A stretch of DNA of 64,000 nt from Algoriphagus vanfongensis DSM 17529 (GCF_000429465.1 NZ_AUBX01000009.1:310001-374000), one strand, 5' to 3'; positions 8,340 to 16,667 are shown, counted from the first letter of the stretch. Numbers and translations: made by a program. The notes: generated by a model not told the origin, from the sequence alone.

Positions 8340-9077
8340 ATGAAGATTCTTGTTTGTATCACCCATGTAGCGGACACTACTTCCAAGATTCAGTTTACTG
8401 CCGATAATACTAAATTTGATACTACTGGGGTTCAATTCATTATAGGACCTTATGACGATTATGCTTTAGCTAGAGCTGTAGAACTGAGAGATCAGACTGG
8501 AGGGAAATTGACCGTGCTGAATGTAGGAGAAGCTGAAACTGAGCCTACTTTGAGAAAAGCATTGGCAATCGGAGCTGATGAGGCTATTCGGATCAATTCA
8601 TTTCCGAAGGATTCCATTTTTGTAGCCAAGCAAATAGCCAATCATGCAAAAGAAGCCGGATATGATTTGATTTTGATGGGTAGAGAGTCCATCGATTTTA
8701 ATGGAGGAATGGTTCATGGAATGGTAGGTGAGCTTCTTGGAGTTCCGTCTTTTTCGCCAGTAATGAAACTGGAAGTGGATGGATCTACAGCCAAAATGGC
8801 TAGGGAAATCGAAGGAGGGAAAGAACTACTCGAAGCAGGACTACCTTTGATCGCAGGATGTCAGGAGCCAATCGCAGAATGGAAAATCCCAAATATGCGA
8901 GGGATCATGTCTGCGCGGACCAAGCCGCTTACAGTAGTGGAGCCTTCTGGCGATGAGACTCAGGCAGCAGCGGTGAAATATGAGCTTCCTCCAGCTAAAG
9001 GAGCGGTGAAGCTGATCGATAAAGACAATGTTTCGGAGCTTGTAAAGCTGCTCAAAAACGAAGCAAAAGTACTTTAA
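8340..9077 (+). CDS. etfB: electron transfer flavoprotein beta subunit
   Basis: The 245-residue protein matches EtfB throughout: N-terminal MKILVCITHVADTTSKI, the adenine-nucleotide-binding region (GPYDDYALARAVEL), and a family-typical ending. With EtfA it forms the FAD-containing heterodimer that collects electrons from acyl-CoA dehydrogenases and passes them to the quinone pool. etfA starts 35 bp downstream, so they form an operon. The leader contains TATTTTCA at 8296, only a partial -7 match. Confidence 0.95.
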   Translation: MKILVCITHVADTTSKIQFTADNTKFDTTGVQFIIGPYDDYALARAVELRDQTGGKLTVLNVGEAETEPTLRKALAIGADEAIRINSFPKDSIFVAKQIANHAKEAGYDLILMGRESIDFNGGMVHGMVGELLGVPSFSPVMKLEVDGSTAKMAREIEGGKELLEAGLPLIAGCQEPIAEWKIPNMRGIMSARTKPLTVVEPSGDETQAAAVKYELPPAKGAVKLIDKDNVSELVKLLKNEAKVL

Positions 9078-9112
9078 TTGATTTTTATTAATTCTAACGT
9101 AATCAATAAGAT

Positions 9113-10081
9113 ATGTCCATATTAGTATATATAGAAAAAGCAGAGAGCAAAGTAAAAAAGACCAGTCTTGAAGCGGTCTCTTTTGCAAGCGAACTCGCTC
9201 AGAAGACAGGAGAAGGAGATGTAGTAGCTTTGGCTCTTGGGAGTTTAGATAGCAGTGAACTAGAAGGAATAGGAAAATCAGGAGCTTCCAAAGTTTTACA
9301 TGTATCTGACAGTAGACTGGATGATGGTGTGATTCAGGCTCACGCGAGTGCAGTAGCTCAGGCTTTTGAAAAATCCGGTGCCAAGACAGTAGTGCTTGCC
9401 AAGTCATCTCTTGGTGATGCAGTAGCGGCAAGATTGGCTGTGAAAATCAATGCAGGTTTGGTATCCAATGTAATTGAGCTACCGGAAATCGGTGCCGAGT
9501 ACTTGGTAAAGCGAAGTATTTTTACCGGAAAGGCGTTTGCTTACACGAGCTTGACTACGGAAAATAAAATCCTTGCGGTTAAGAAAAATGCTGTGGATTT
9601 GAAAACTGACGGTGCAAATGCTGCCGTGGAATCATTGGAAGTAGCTATACCGGATAGTGACTTTGGGTCGAAGATTACGGCTACAGAAAGAGCGACTGGT
9701 GAAGTATTATTGCCAGAAGCTGATATTGTAGTCTCAGGTGGCCGTGGGATGAAAGGTCCTGAAAACTGGGGTATGCTGGAAGACCTTGCCAAAACATTGG
9801 GTGCAGCCACAGGGTGCTCCAAGCCTGTATCTGATATGGAATGGAGGCCTCATCACGAGCACGTAGGACAAACTGGGGTAAAAGTAGCTCCAAGTTTATA
9901 TGTCGCGATAGGAATTTCAGGTGCTATTCAGCATCTTGCAGGGGTCAATTCTTCCAAATGTATTCTTGTCATCAATAAAGATCCCGAAGCTCCATTCTTT
10001 AAAGCAGCGGATTATGGCATAGTCGGGGACGCATTTGAAATAGTTCCTAAGTTAAACGAAGCACTGAAAGCAGAACTTTAA
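9113..10081 (+). CDS. etfA: electron transfer flavoprotein alpha subunit
   Basis: The 322-residue protein has the ETF domain at the N-terminus and the conserved FAD-binding domain at the C-terminus (GRGMKGPENWGML, then GQTGVKVAPSLYVAIGISGAIQH and a terminal NKDPEAPFFKAADYGIVGD). It is the partner of etfB. The bifunctional-nuclease gene begins 6 bp after the stop, extending the operon. Confidence 0.96.
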   Translation: MSILVYIEKAESKVKKTSLEAVSFASELAQKTGEGDVVALALGSLDSSELEGIGKSGASKVLHVSDSRLDDGVIQAHASAVAQAFEKSGAKTVVLAKSSLGDAVAARLAVKINAGLVSNVIELPEIGAEYLVKRSIFTGKAFAYTSLTTENKILAVKKNAVDLKTDGANAAVESLEVAIPDSDFGSKITATERATGEVLLPEADIVVSGGRGMKGPENWGMLEDLAKTLGAATGCSKPVSDMEWRPHHEHVGQTGVKVAPSLYVAIGISGAIQHLAGVNSSKCILVINKDPEAPFFKAADYGIVGDAFEIVPKLNEALKAEL

Positions 10082-10087
10082 ATTTTT

Positions 10088-10684
10088 GTGGAAAAACTCA
10101 TAGAACTTGAGATTTTGGGCCTTACGTCAAACCATTCCCAATCCGGGTCATTCACTCTGATACTGGGAGAGGTAGGAGGTATCAGGAGACTACCGATCAT
10201 CATAGGGATGTTTGAAGCTCAGGCGATAGCCCTGGAAATCGAAAAAATTATTCCCAACAGACCGATGACCCACGATCTTTTTAAATCCATCGCGCATGGG
10301 TTTAATTTTGACATAGATCGTATAGTCATCACTGATATGAAGGAAGGGGTCTACTATGCCAAAATCCAATGTAAAAGTGAGAGGATAGATGCTGAAATAG
10401 ATGCAAGGCCATCGGATGCTATAGCGATAGCGATCCGATTTGGATGCCCTATTTTCTGCGCTGAAAATGTCATGTCTGAGGCAGCAGTGGAAAACCTGGA
10501 TATAGAAGGAAAAGAAACACAAACGCCGAAACCTCAGCCAAGTCAGAAATTTCCCTCCAAAAAAGAACCTTCGCTCAAGGATTATAGTCTGGACAAGCTC
10601 AATCAGATGCTTGATAAGGCCATATCCAATGAAGACTATGAGAAAGCCGCAAGGATAAGGGATGAAATAAATAAAAGAAACTAG
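10088..10684 (+). CDS. bifunctional nuclease (BFN/DUF151) domain protein with UVR motif
   Basis: The 198-residue protein begins at GTG. Residues 1 to about 130 form a DUF151/BFN domain (LTLILGEVGGIRRLPIIIGMFEAQAIALEIE, then ARPSDAIAIAIRFGCPIF). The C-terminal 35 residues form a UvrB/UvrC interaction motif (LNQMLDKAISNEDYEKAARIRDEIN). Family members have been reported to cut DNA and RNA; the UVR motif suggests contact with nucleotide-excision repair or Clp-type partners. It is the third gene after etfB-etfA and is followed by a terminator. Confidence 0.88.
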   Translation: MEKLIELEILGLTSNHSQSGSFTLILGEVGGIRRLPIIIGMFEAQAIALEIEKIIPNRPMTHDLFKSIAHGFNFDIDRIVITDMKEGVYYAKIQCKSERIDAEIDARPSDAIAIAIRFGCPIFCAENVMSEAAVENLDIEGKETQTPKPQPSQKFPSKKEPSLKDYSLDKLNQMLDKAISNEDYEKAARIRDEINKRN

Positions 10685-10693
10685 CCTAATTTG

Positions 10694-10719
10694 AAGTCCT
10701 GAGTGATCAGGACTTTTTT
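10694..10719 (+). terminator. terminator of the etfB-etfA-BFN operon
   Basis: A 9-bp stem AAGTCCTGA/TCAGGACTT with a 4-nt loop is followed by a T-run, 9 bp after the BFN stop codon. Confidence 0.8.
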
Positions 10720-10762
10720 CTTGCCTCAGTCATTCCTATTTTTAGCCCTTAACAAAATTCGC

Positions 10763-12046
10763 ATGGATTATATTAGAGGTGTCTTTGGCCTTCTGGTCAT
10801 TGTTTTAGTAGCTTATATTTTTTCAAATGACAGAAAGAAGATTGACTGGAGACTGGTGGGGATAGGTGTTGCTTTGCAACTGGTTTTTGGCTTTCTGATC
10901 ACCAAGGTACCTTTAGTGGCTGCAGGTTTCTCACTCTTATCTGACGGCTTTGTGAAGTTCTTGAGCTTTTCCGAAGACGGTGCCAGATTTATATTCGGAG
11001 ACCTCGCAGGAGATACCTTTGGGTTTATTTTCGCTTTTAAAGTACTCCCTACAATAGTGTTTTTTTCGACAGTTTCGGCAGGGTTGTACTACCTCGGTAT
11101 TTTGCAAAAGATCGTATTCGGGATCGCTTGGGTGATGGCCCGTACTATGAGACTGTCTGGCCCCGAAAGCTTGTCTGCCGCAGGAAACATTTTCTTGGGG
11201 CAAACGGAAGCTCCTTTATTGGTTCGTCCGTTTATACCGCAGATGAGTAAGTCTGAACTCATGTGCCTCATGACAGGAGGGATGGCGACGATTGCAGGAG
11301 GGGTTTTGGCAGGATATGTTGCGTTTTTGGGTGGAGATAGCCTGGAGGAGCAAAGTAAATTTGCTGCCTATTTACTCGGAGCCAGTATCATGAATGCACC
11401 AGCGGCCATCGTTTTGTCCAAGATCTTTATCCCTGAGACTGAGAAGAAGCTTGTTCAGGACAAGCTGGAAGTCAACAAAGAAAGCATGGGGGTCAATCTG
11501 ATAGATGCGATGTCTATCGGTGCATCAGAAGGTTTGAAACTTGCCCTCAACGTAGGAGCGATGCTTTTGGCTTTTATAGCTGTCATCGCTGCTGTTAACT
11601 TTTTGCTAAGCGGATTGCTTGGCGAGTATACTGGCTTGAATGCGTTTGTCATCAACTCTACCGGAGGTCAGTTTGATGGCTTTTCACTGGAATATATTTT
11701 TGGACAGATTTTTCGGGTATTTGCTTGGGTGATCGGAGTGGAGTGGGGAGATACACTTCAAGTAGGTAGTTTGTTGGGGCAAAAAACAGTGATCAACGAA
11801 TTTGTGGCTTATCTCTCCTTATCTGAAATGAAAGCCGCTGGTACCCTTACTTCCAAATCAGTCGTAATTGCTACCTATGCGTTGTGCGGGTTTTCCAATT
11901 TCTCTTCTATTGCGATCCAACTAGGAGGTATCAGTATCATTGCTCCAAATCAACAGGGTAACTTGAGTCGATTAGGTCTCAAGTCCTTAATGGCAGCCTC
12001 TTTGGCATGTCTCATGACAGCAACTATCGCAGGAATGTTGTTCTAA
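10763..12046 (+). CDS. nupC: concentrative nucleoside transporter (CNT/NupC family)
   Basis: About 427 residues, hydrophobic throughout, with CNT signatures GQTEAPLLVRPFI near residue 150 and GFSNFSSIAIQLGGIS plus PNQQGNLSRLG near the C-terminus. It imports nucleosides with sodium or protons across the inner membrane. The ATG at 10763 begins a normal CNT N-terminus (MDYIRGVFGLLVIVLVAYIFS). The upstream open frame overlaps the preceding terminator and is not needed. Confidence 0.93.
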   Translation: MDYIRGVFGLLVIVLVAYIFSNDRKKIDWRLVGIGVALQLVFGFLITKVPLVAAGFSLLSDGFVKFLSFSEDGARFIFGDLAGDTFGFIFAFKVLPTIVFFSTVSAGLYYLGILQKIVFGIAWVMARTMRLSGPESLSAAGNIFLGQTEAPLLVRPFIPQMSKSELMCLMTGGMATIAGGVLAGYVAFLGGDSLEEQSKFAAYLLGASIMNAPAAIVLSKIFIPETEKKLVQDKLEVNKESMGVNLIDAMSIGASEGLKLALNVGAMLLAFIAVIAAVNFLLSGLLGEYTGLNAFVINSTGGQFDGFSLEYIFGQIFRVFAWVIGVEWGDTLQVGSLLGQKTVINEFVAYLSLSEMKAAGTLTSKSVVIATYALCGFSNFSSIAIQLGGISIIAPNQQGNLSRLGLKSLMAASLACLMTATIAGMLF

Positions 12047-12065
12047 GGAAAGATAGGGCACTAAA

Positions 12066-12095
12066 AAACCTTATTGATACAGTTCAATAAGGTTT
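12066..12095 (+). terminator. hairpin downstream of nupC
   Basis: A perfect 12-bp stem AAACCTTATTGA/TCAATAAGGTTT with a 6-nt loop lies 20 bp after the nupC stop. The downstream U-run is short, so termination may be partial. A second smaller stem follows at about 12105-12120. Confidence 0.65.
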
Positions 12096-12170
12096 GTGTC
12101 AATACTGTTCTTGAACAGAGATTGAGTTGGGTTTGATGTTAGTTAGTTGAAGTAAAGTTATTTACCCAAA

Positions 12171-12500
12171 TTATTGGTAAGTTTTGTTATTGAGTGATTC
12201 ATCATTTTTGAAAAACTCAGTCAATTTCCCGAATGAATTGTCAAAGTATCCTTCCAGCATTTTTTTGATGATGAAAGTTCTGTATTCGTCTTTGGAAACA
12301 ATTGGGAAGTATTCGTGACTTTTTCCGTAGGATTTATGGCTCACAAAGCCTTTTCTTTCTAAGATTCTTACAATTGTTGATACTGTGTTGTAAGCTGGTT
12401 TTGGTTCTGGCATTGGTGTAAGAATGTCCTTCACAAACCCCCTTTCTAGTTGCCAAAGATTCTGCATGATCTCTTCTTCGGCCCTTGTTAATGGTTTCAT
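12171..12500 (-). CDS. BlaI/MecI/CopY-family transcriptional repressor
   Basis: The 109-residue protein matches the BlaI winged-helix family: LTRAEEEIMQNLWQLERGFVKDIL at the N-terminus, a recognition region YNTVSTIVRILERKGFVSHKSYGKSHEYFPIV, and a C-terminal dimerisation helix. In the classical system a BlaR1/M56 membrane protease partner controls it, but none is encoded next to it here. A 12-bp inverted repeat covers its start codon and suggests autoregulation. What else it represses cannot be seen. Confidence 0.9.
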   Translation of the reverse strand: MKPLTRAEEEIMQNLWQLERGFVKDILTPMPEPKPAYNTVSTIVRILERKGFVSHKSYGKSHEYFPIVSKDEYRTFIIKKMLEGYFDNSFGKLTEFFKNDESLNNKTYQ

Positions 12501-12540
12501 AAGATTTTTGTTTAAGGTGCTAAGGTATAATCTTATGAAA
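12495..12540. promoter_or_regulatory. 12-bp inverted repeat over the BlaI-like start codon (candidate operator)
   Basis: TTTCATAAGATT at 12495-12506 and its exact complement AATCTTATGAAA at 12529-12540 are separated by 22 bp. The first arm contains the start codon of the repressor (CAT at 12498-12500 on the plus strand). The dyad sits where a self-binding dimeric repressor would act. It could also fold in RNA and mask the start codon. Confidence 0.55.
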
Positions 12541-12635
12541 ATTATTGGTTTAGTTTCTTAAATCCAAGAAAAATCCAATTTTAAGTGGAATATTTTAGTT
12601 CTGTTTTCCAAGTGATTGAAATTCTGGGAACTAAA

Positions 12636-12658
12636 AAAAGGGACTATCTAGTCCCTTT
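12636..12658 (-). terminator. terminator after the desaturase gene
   Basis: A 9-bp stem AAAGGGACT/AGTCCCTTT with a 4-nt loop is followed, on the minus strand, by a seven-U run. It starts 5 bp beyond the desaturase stop codon. Confidence 0.85.
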
Positions 12659-12662
12659 ATAA

Positions 12663-13412
12663 TTATGCCGTTCTTAATTTAATTATTCCTGAAGCGTGGA
12701 GTAATTTGACGATTGGATAGGTTGGGTCAAATTCATACCATTTCACCGCAAAATTGGGTCTGTTGGGCAATTTGTGATGATTGTTTTGGAATAACTCTCC
12801 TAGCATTAAGACATCAAGTAGCAAGCTGTTTTTGGATTTATCGTTGTTGTCAAAGTTGGCATAGCCATACTTGTGACCGCTCCAATTGACGATAGCACCA
12901 TGTACAGGTCCCATCAAGAAGTGAATTGGTAGCAAAAAATACATCCACCAATGGGTTCCCGGAAGTTCAAATACAGAAATGCAAAGCACATAAATAAGCA
13001 CATATAGAAGTCCCCAAGCTACCCGCACGCCCATATTGTCAGCAAATCTGTCAAATTTGTTCCAGTCCGGAATGTCTTTGGAAAAACGCTCCTCTGGCTT
13101 GAGCTTGAAGCTAAAATAATCGTTGTAAATATTTTTGGTCTTCCACATCATAGTAAACAAGTTCTCTGTGTGATGCGGACTATGAGGATCTTTTGGAGTA
13201 TCGCTATAGGCGTGGTGCATGCGGTGCAGGATAGCATATGCTCTTGGTGAAAGATAGGAGCTTCCCTGCCACATCCATGTGAATAAGTAGAAGAACTTTT
13301 CCCAGAATTTATTCATCACAAACATCTGGTGGGCTGCATATCGATGAAGGAAAAAGCTTTGGCAGAACAGTGAAAAATACCAGTGTAATAAGAAGAAGAG
13401 AATGATAATCAC
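12663..13412 (-). CDS. acyl-lipid/acyl-CoA delta-9-type fatty acid desaturase
   Basis: The roughly 249-residue membrane protein has the three di-iron histidine boxes of the integral-membrane desaturases: FLHRYAAHQ, HRMHHAYSD and NNHHKLPN. It introduces a double bond into membrane fatty acyl chains with O2 and an electron donor, usually to control fluidity. I chose GTG 13412 as start because the family similarity begins there (VIIILFFLLHWYFSLF) and a TATATTTG -7 box lies at 13447-13440, inside the alternative longer frame that begins at TTG 13475. Confidence 0.88.
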   Translation of the reverse strand: MIIILFFLLHWYFSLFCQSFFLHRYAAHQMFVMNKFWEKFFYLFTWMWQGSSYLSPRAYAILHRMHHAYSDTPKDPHSPHHTENLFTMMWKTKNIYNDYFSFKLKPEERFSKDIPDWNKFDRFADNMGVRVAWGLLYVLIYVLCISVFELPGTHWWMYFLLPIHFLMGPVHGAIVNWSGHKYGYANFDNNDKSKNSLLLDVLMLGELFQNNHHKLPNRPNFAVKWYEFDPTYPIVKLLHASGIIKLRTA

Positions 13413-13439
13413 GTTGTGCTTATTTAGATTAATTTTTTG

Positions 13440-13447
13440 CAAATATA
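13440..13447 (-). promoter_or_regulatory. TATATTTG -7 box for the desaturase gene
   Basis: On the minus strand the sequence is an exact match to TAnnTTTG. It lies about 28 nt before GTG 13412, leaving a leader of about 20 nt. No clear -33 element is at standard distance. Confidence 0.45.
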
Positions 13448-13548
13448 AAAGGTCAGGCTTCAATTTTAAAGCCAAATCCCAACTTGCTGCTCTTCAACTG
13501 CATGATTTAAATCATTTTCTTCTAAATTCATCCTACTAAAAGATTATC

Positions 13549-13911
13549 ATGGCTCAAAAAAATCAAGCATCCTCTTTTTTGGTGAAAATTCTTCTCGGAG
13601 GTATTTCGGTATTGATTGCCGAGTTTTTTCTCGCGGGGATCAGTATCGATACCTGGGTGACAGGATTTCTACTGGCAGCCATCCTGATTTTGATCAATTT
13701 GACCATCAAGCCACTGATGATCCTATTGACGCTTCCATTGACGTTGTTGACTTTTGGTCTTTTTCTACTGGTGATCAATGCCCTCGTAATTCTTCTGGCG
13801 GACCGGATCATCCCTGGGTTTGAAGTAGATGGATTTTGGTGGGCGATGTTGTTTGCGATTGTATTGAGTATTGTCAATTCACTCTTTGGTAATAAGCTGG
13901 GATCAGATTAG
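13549..13911 (+). CDS. phage-holin-IV-like small membrane protein
   Basis: The 120-residue protein has four hydrophobic segments and the typical NLTIKPLMILLTLPLTLLTFGLFLLVINALVILLADRIIPGFEVDGF core of the 'phage holin family' of chromosomal membrane proteins. Despite the name, no lysis or phage genes are nearby, so a holin role is unlikely. Function is unknown. Its 3' end overlaps the convergent AlbA_2 gene by 9 bp. Confidence 0.8.
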   Translation: MAQKNQASSFLVKILLGGISVLIAEFFLAGISIDTWVTGFLLAAILILINLTIKPLMILLTLPLTLLTFGLFLLVINALVILLADRIIPGFEVDGFWWAMLFAIVLSIVNSLFGNKLGSD

Positions 13912-14343
13912 TAGCCTTGTCTGATCACCTTCTCTGATGTAGATTTTCTCAGTTCCGTCTTTGCTCAGTACTCTAATGGGCTGTTCTGATTTGAGGATTG
14001 TGACTTTGAGGATTGTTTTTTCTTCAGTTTCGTATGGACTGGGATTTGGATCATGCCAGAGGATGGTTTCTATGGTATAGCTGACCTTTGGGATGCAGTA
14101 TGTTTCATTGGCCGAATCCAGCATGTACATCTCCTCATTGGGGTCGATTCCTATGATCTTCTTTTGGTCAGAAATCCCCACTACCAGTATTCCACCTTGA
14201 GTATTTGCAAGGGAGGCAAGAGATTTTGCGATTTTTGATTTGGAAGTTACTTTCTGCTTGAATTCCAGTAAGTTGTTTTCTCTGGATTTTAGTAAATAAT
14301 TAACAAAATCTTCATCAAACTTTTCTAAATTGTCTTTACTCAT
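13903..14343 (-). CDS. AlbA_2 (Schlafen-like) domain protein
   Basis: The 146-residue protein consists almost entirely of one AlbA_2 domain: ENNLLEFKQKVTSKSKIAKSLASLANTQGGILVVGISDQKKIIGID, ending in IYIREGDQTRLL. In larger proteins this domain binds or cuts nucleic acid, but this one has no helicase or ATPase partner domain. Small standalone copies are common in Bacteroidota chromosomes. No defence genes flank it. Confidence 0.82.
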   Translation of the reverse strand: MSKDNLEKFDEDFVNYLLKSRENNLLEFKQKVTSKSKIAKSLASLANTQGGILVVGISDQKKIIGIDPNEEMYMLDSANETYCIPKVSYTIETILWHDPNPSPYETEEKTILKVTILKSEQPIRVLSKDGTEKIYIREGDQTRLLI

Positions 14344-14430
14344 TTATATTTTGATAGTATATTCCTTGGTAATTCACCGAGTGGAGCTATATTTCCCAAG
14401 TGAAATTAATTACCCCTAATTTTTAATTCT

Positions 14431-14988
14431 ATGTCACTACCAAATCCTGGATTTGATCCTAATGAAATTGAAAAGCTCAAGAAGGAGCTCAAAGCATCTG
14501 GAAGATCTTATCAGTTGATTCCTGATGATGAAAATTCAGACGAATTTGTGAATTTCTACTTCATTGGCATGTTTGAAGGCAAAGAGGTGGTTTATGATGC
14601 GGCTCTTTATACGTTGAGGTTGCATCATGCCAGTGAAGTATACGAATTGGCAGAGCATGAAGCTGCAAAGAAATTTCCCAATTTCAATGGGATTCAATAT
14701 GAAGAAGACGAAAACGGCAATCTTTTGCCTCTATCTAGTGAAGAGGAAGAAGTGGGATGGTTCATCACTGAGATGATCATGGAGATAGAAGAGGAGGAGA
14801 CGGTCAAAGTGCAAGAATTCGTAGATATCGATACCCATCATGATTATGGTATCGGTGTGGATGGCGCTTTGAATGTTGAATTTATAGATGAAAAGGTGAT
14901 TCAAAAATTCATCAAGGAGTTTAATGATGATACGCTGGTCTTGGACGAGACAGCCTATTCCTTTCAGTCCGAAGAGGAAGATGTTTGA
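14431..14988 (+). CDS. acidic conserved hypothetical protein
   Basis: The 185-residue soluble protein is rich in Glu and Asp, with clusters EEDENGN, SSEEEEVG, EIEEEE and a terminal SEEEDV. It has no signal peptide, membrane segment or recognised motif. The first half (NFYFIGMFEGKEVVYDAALYTLRLHHASEVYELAE) looks like an alpha/beta fold of a small Bacteroidota-specific family. A terminator follows 30 bp after the stop, so it is probably a single-gene transcript. Confidence 0.75.
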   Translation: MSLPNPGFDPNEIEKLKKELKASGRSYQLIPDDENSDEFVNFYFIGMFEGKEVVYDAALYTLRLHHASEVYELAEHEAAKKFPNFNGIQYEEDENGNLLPLSSEEEEVGWFITEMIMEIEEEETVKVQEFVDIDTHHDYGIGVDGALNVEFIDEKVIQKFIKEFNDDTLVLDETAYSFQSEEEDV

Positions 14989-15017
14989 TAGATAAAAACT
15001 GAAACTATATTTTAGCG

Positions 15018-15046
15018 AGCTTGTTAGTAATGACAAGCTTTTTTTT
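15018..15046 (+). terminator. terminator abutting the next start codon
   Basis: A 7-bp stem AGCTTGT/ACAAGCT with an 8-nt loop is followed by eight T. The last bases before 15047 are this U-run, so the deacetylase ATG follows immediately. Confidence 0.7.
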
Positions 15047-15949
15047 ATGCTCAAAATTGCCTACTCACCCTCGTATTGCCACCCTCTTCCAGCAGGCCAT
15101 CGATTTCCCATGGAGAAATATGAGCTTCTGCCGCTGCAGTTGCGTCATGAAGGTACAGCCGTAGATGATAATTTTTTTAGTCCTAGGCCAGCTAATGAAG
15201 CCTCAATTTTACGTGCTCATACGCCTGATTATTGGAATAAGTTGAACACTCTCAGTTTGTCGAAATCTGAAATCAGAGCAACGGGCTTCCCACTGAGCCA
15301 AGACTTGGTAGACCGGGAGGTTTTGATAGCAGGGGGATCTATTGAAGCTGCGGAGTTTGCGCTTCAGCATGGCATCGCTATGAATATTGCAGGCGGCACA
15401 CATCATGCTTACTCGGATCGCGGGGAGGGCTTTTGTCTGCTCAATGATCTGGCCATCACCGCCAGATGGCTTCAAAATAATCAGTTGGCAGCACACGTAC
15501 TGATCATAGATTTGGATGTGCATCAGGGAAATGGAACTGCAGAAATTTTCAGGGAAGACCCTACGGTTTTTACCTTGAGTCTTCATGGAGCCAAAAATTA
15601 TCCCCATCGAAAGGAAATGTCTGATTTGGATGTGCCATTGGAGGATGGTATCACAGATGAAGCGTATCTGAAGCAACTTCAAAATGCTTTGGATCAGGTT
15701 TTCAATCAATTTGAACCTGACTTCATTCTTTATCAATCCGGTGTAGATGTATTGGCTACAGATAAGCTGGGAAGACTGGGACTGAGCTTGGCAGGCGTGC
15801 ATCAACGGGATCGCATAGTTTTAAATTTGGCCAAAGAGCTTGGTGTACCTATCCAATGCAGTATGGGAGGTGGCTACAGCCAAAAAATCAGCCAGATCAT
15901 AGAAGCTCACGCTCAAGTGTACCGGCTTGCGCAAGAATTGTATTTTTGA
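15047..15949 (+). CDS. histone deacetylase superfamily protein (acetylpolyamine amidohydrolase/AcuC-like)
   Basis: The 300-residue protein has the arginase-deacetylase fold motifs: GGTHHAYSDRGEGFCLLND (tandem catalytic His) near residue 110, IIDLDVHQGNGTAEIF (zinc Asp and His) near residue 155, and YQSGVDVLATDKLGRL (zinc Asp) near residue 230. Bacterial members remove acetyl groups from small amides such as acetylpolyamines, or from proteins. The start at 15047 fits the family N-terminus (IAYSPSYCHPLPAGHRFPMEKY) but directly abuts a terminator U-run, so it must rely on readthrough or another promoter. A deoxyhypusine-synthase-like gene lies downstream. Confidence 0.92.
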   Translation: MLKIAYSPSYCHPLPAGHRFPMEKYELLPLQLRHEGTAVDDNFFSPRPANEASILRAHTPDYWNKLNTLSLSKSEIRATGFPLSQDLVDREVLIAGGSIEAAEFALQHGIAMNIAGGTHHAYSDRGEGFCLLNDLAITARWLQNNQLAAHVLIIDLDVHQGNGTAEIFREDPTVFTLSLHGAKNYPHRKEMSDLDVPLEDGITDEAYLKQLQNALDQVFNQFEPDFILYQSGVDVLATDKLGRLGLSLAGVHQRDRIVLNLAKELGVPIQCSMGGGYSQKISQIIEAHAQVYRLAQELYF

Positions 15950-15988
15950 AGCTTCACTTATTTTAAGACAGGCTTTGAGCTACTTTCC

Positions 15989-16017
15989 TTGCAAAATCAA
16001 TACTTTCTTTATATTTG
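15989..16017 (+). promoter_or_regulatory. sigma-type promoter of the OmpH-like gene
   Basis: TTG at 15989-15991, an 18-bp spacer and a perfect TATATTTG at 16010-16017 match the Bacteroidota housekeeping promoter consensus. The transcript would start about 25 nt before GTG 16046. Confidence 0.7.
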
Positions 16018-16045
16018 CGCCCTTGACAACATTAACTATTAGAAA

Positions 16046-16645
16046 GTGAAAAAGGGATTTAAATTCTTAGGAGTACTGGGTTTAGCTTCAGTGCTTTTTT
16101 ATGCATGTGATCAAAAAACTGCTGGAACTGAGACCGCTGCTTCTGGTGAGAGTTCTAAAGTATCAGGGGATTTCAAAATCGCCTATGTGTATACTGATAG
16201 CGTGATCAATAAATATGATTATTTCGTCAAAAAATCTGAAGAGCTAACCGACAAAGGGAAAAAATTCGAAGGTGATCTTCAAAGCCGTGCCAGAGGATTT
16301 GAGCAGGAAGTTTCCAATTTTCAGCAAACTGGTGGTAATATGACTCCCAATCAGCAAAGAGCAAAGCAAGAGGAGCTGATGAAAAAGGAGCAAAACCTTG
16401 TGACTTATAGAGACAACTTGATGCAAGAGCTTTCAGTAGATGAAGCAAATCTCTACAATGAAGTATACGAGCAAGTACAGAAATATCTGAAGACATACGC
16501 AGAGCAAAATGAGCTTGATCTGATCTTGAGCTATACCAGAGGCGGAGCTGTATGGTATGGAGTGGATGCCCTGGATGTGACTACATCAGTGATCGACGGG
16601 TTGAATCAGGAGTATGCAAAAACTCCAGCTGATTCTGCAAAATAA
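16046..16645 (+). CDS. OmpH/Skp-family lipoprotein
   Basis: The 199-residue protein begins at GTG. It has a lipoprotein signal ending in LFYAC (Cys21), then a long charged, Gln-rich helical region (KGKKFEGDLQSRARGFEQEVSNFQQ to about residue 135), typical of Skp/OmpH tentacles. It ends in a globular part with LDLILSYTRGGAVWYG. Skp-type chaperones hold unfolded outer-membrane proteins in the periplasm; a lipid anchor is frequent in Bacteroidota copies. It has its own promoter upstream and terminator downstream. Confidence 0.87.
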   Translation: MKKGFKFLGVLGLASVLFYACDQKTAGTETAASGESSKVSGDFKIAYVYTDSVINKYDYFVKKSEELTDKGKKFEGDLQSRARGFEQEVSNFQQTGGNMTPNQQRAKQEELMKKEQNLVTYRDNLMQELSVDEANLYNEVYEQVQKYLKTYAEQNELDLILSYTRGGAVWYGVDALDVTTSVIDGLNQEYAKTPADSAK

Positions 16646-16667
16646 GAGAATCAAAATTCTAAAATTG

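Noticed and set aside
8841..9431. 196-codon minus-strand frame across etfB/etfA
   Set aside because: It runs antisense across two well-conserved genes and their spacer and has a random-looking composition.
13549..14343. Possible prophage or defence remnant (holin-like plus AlbA_2 genes)
   Set aside because: No other phage or defence genes are present. Both are small chromosomal families common in this phylum.
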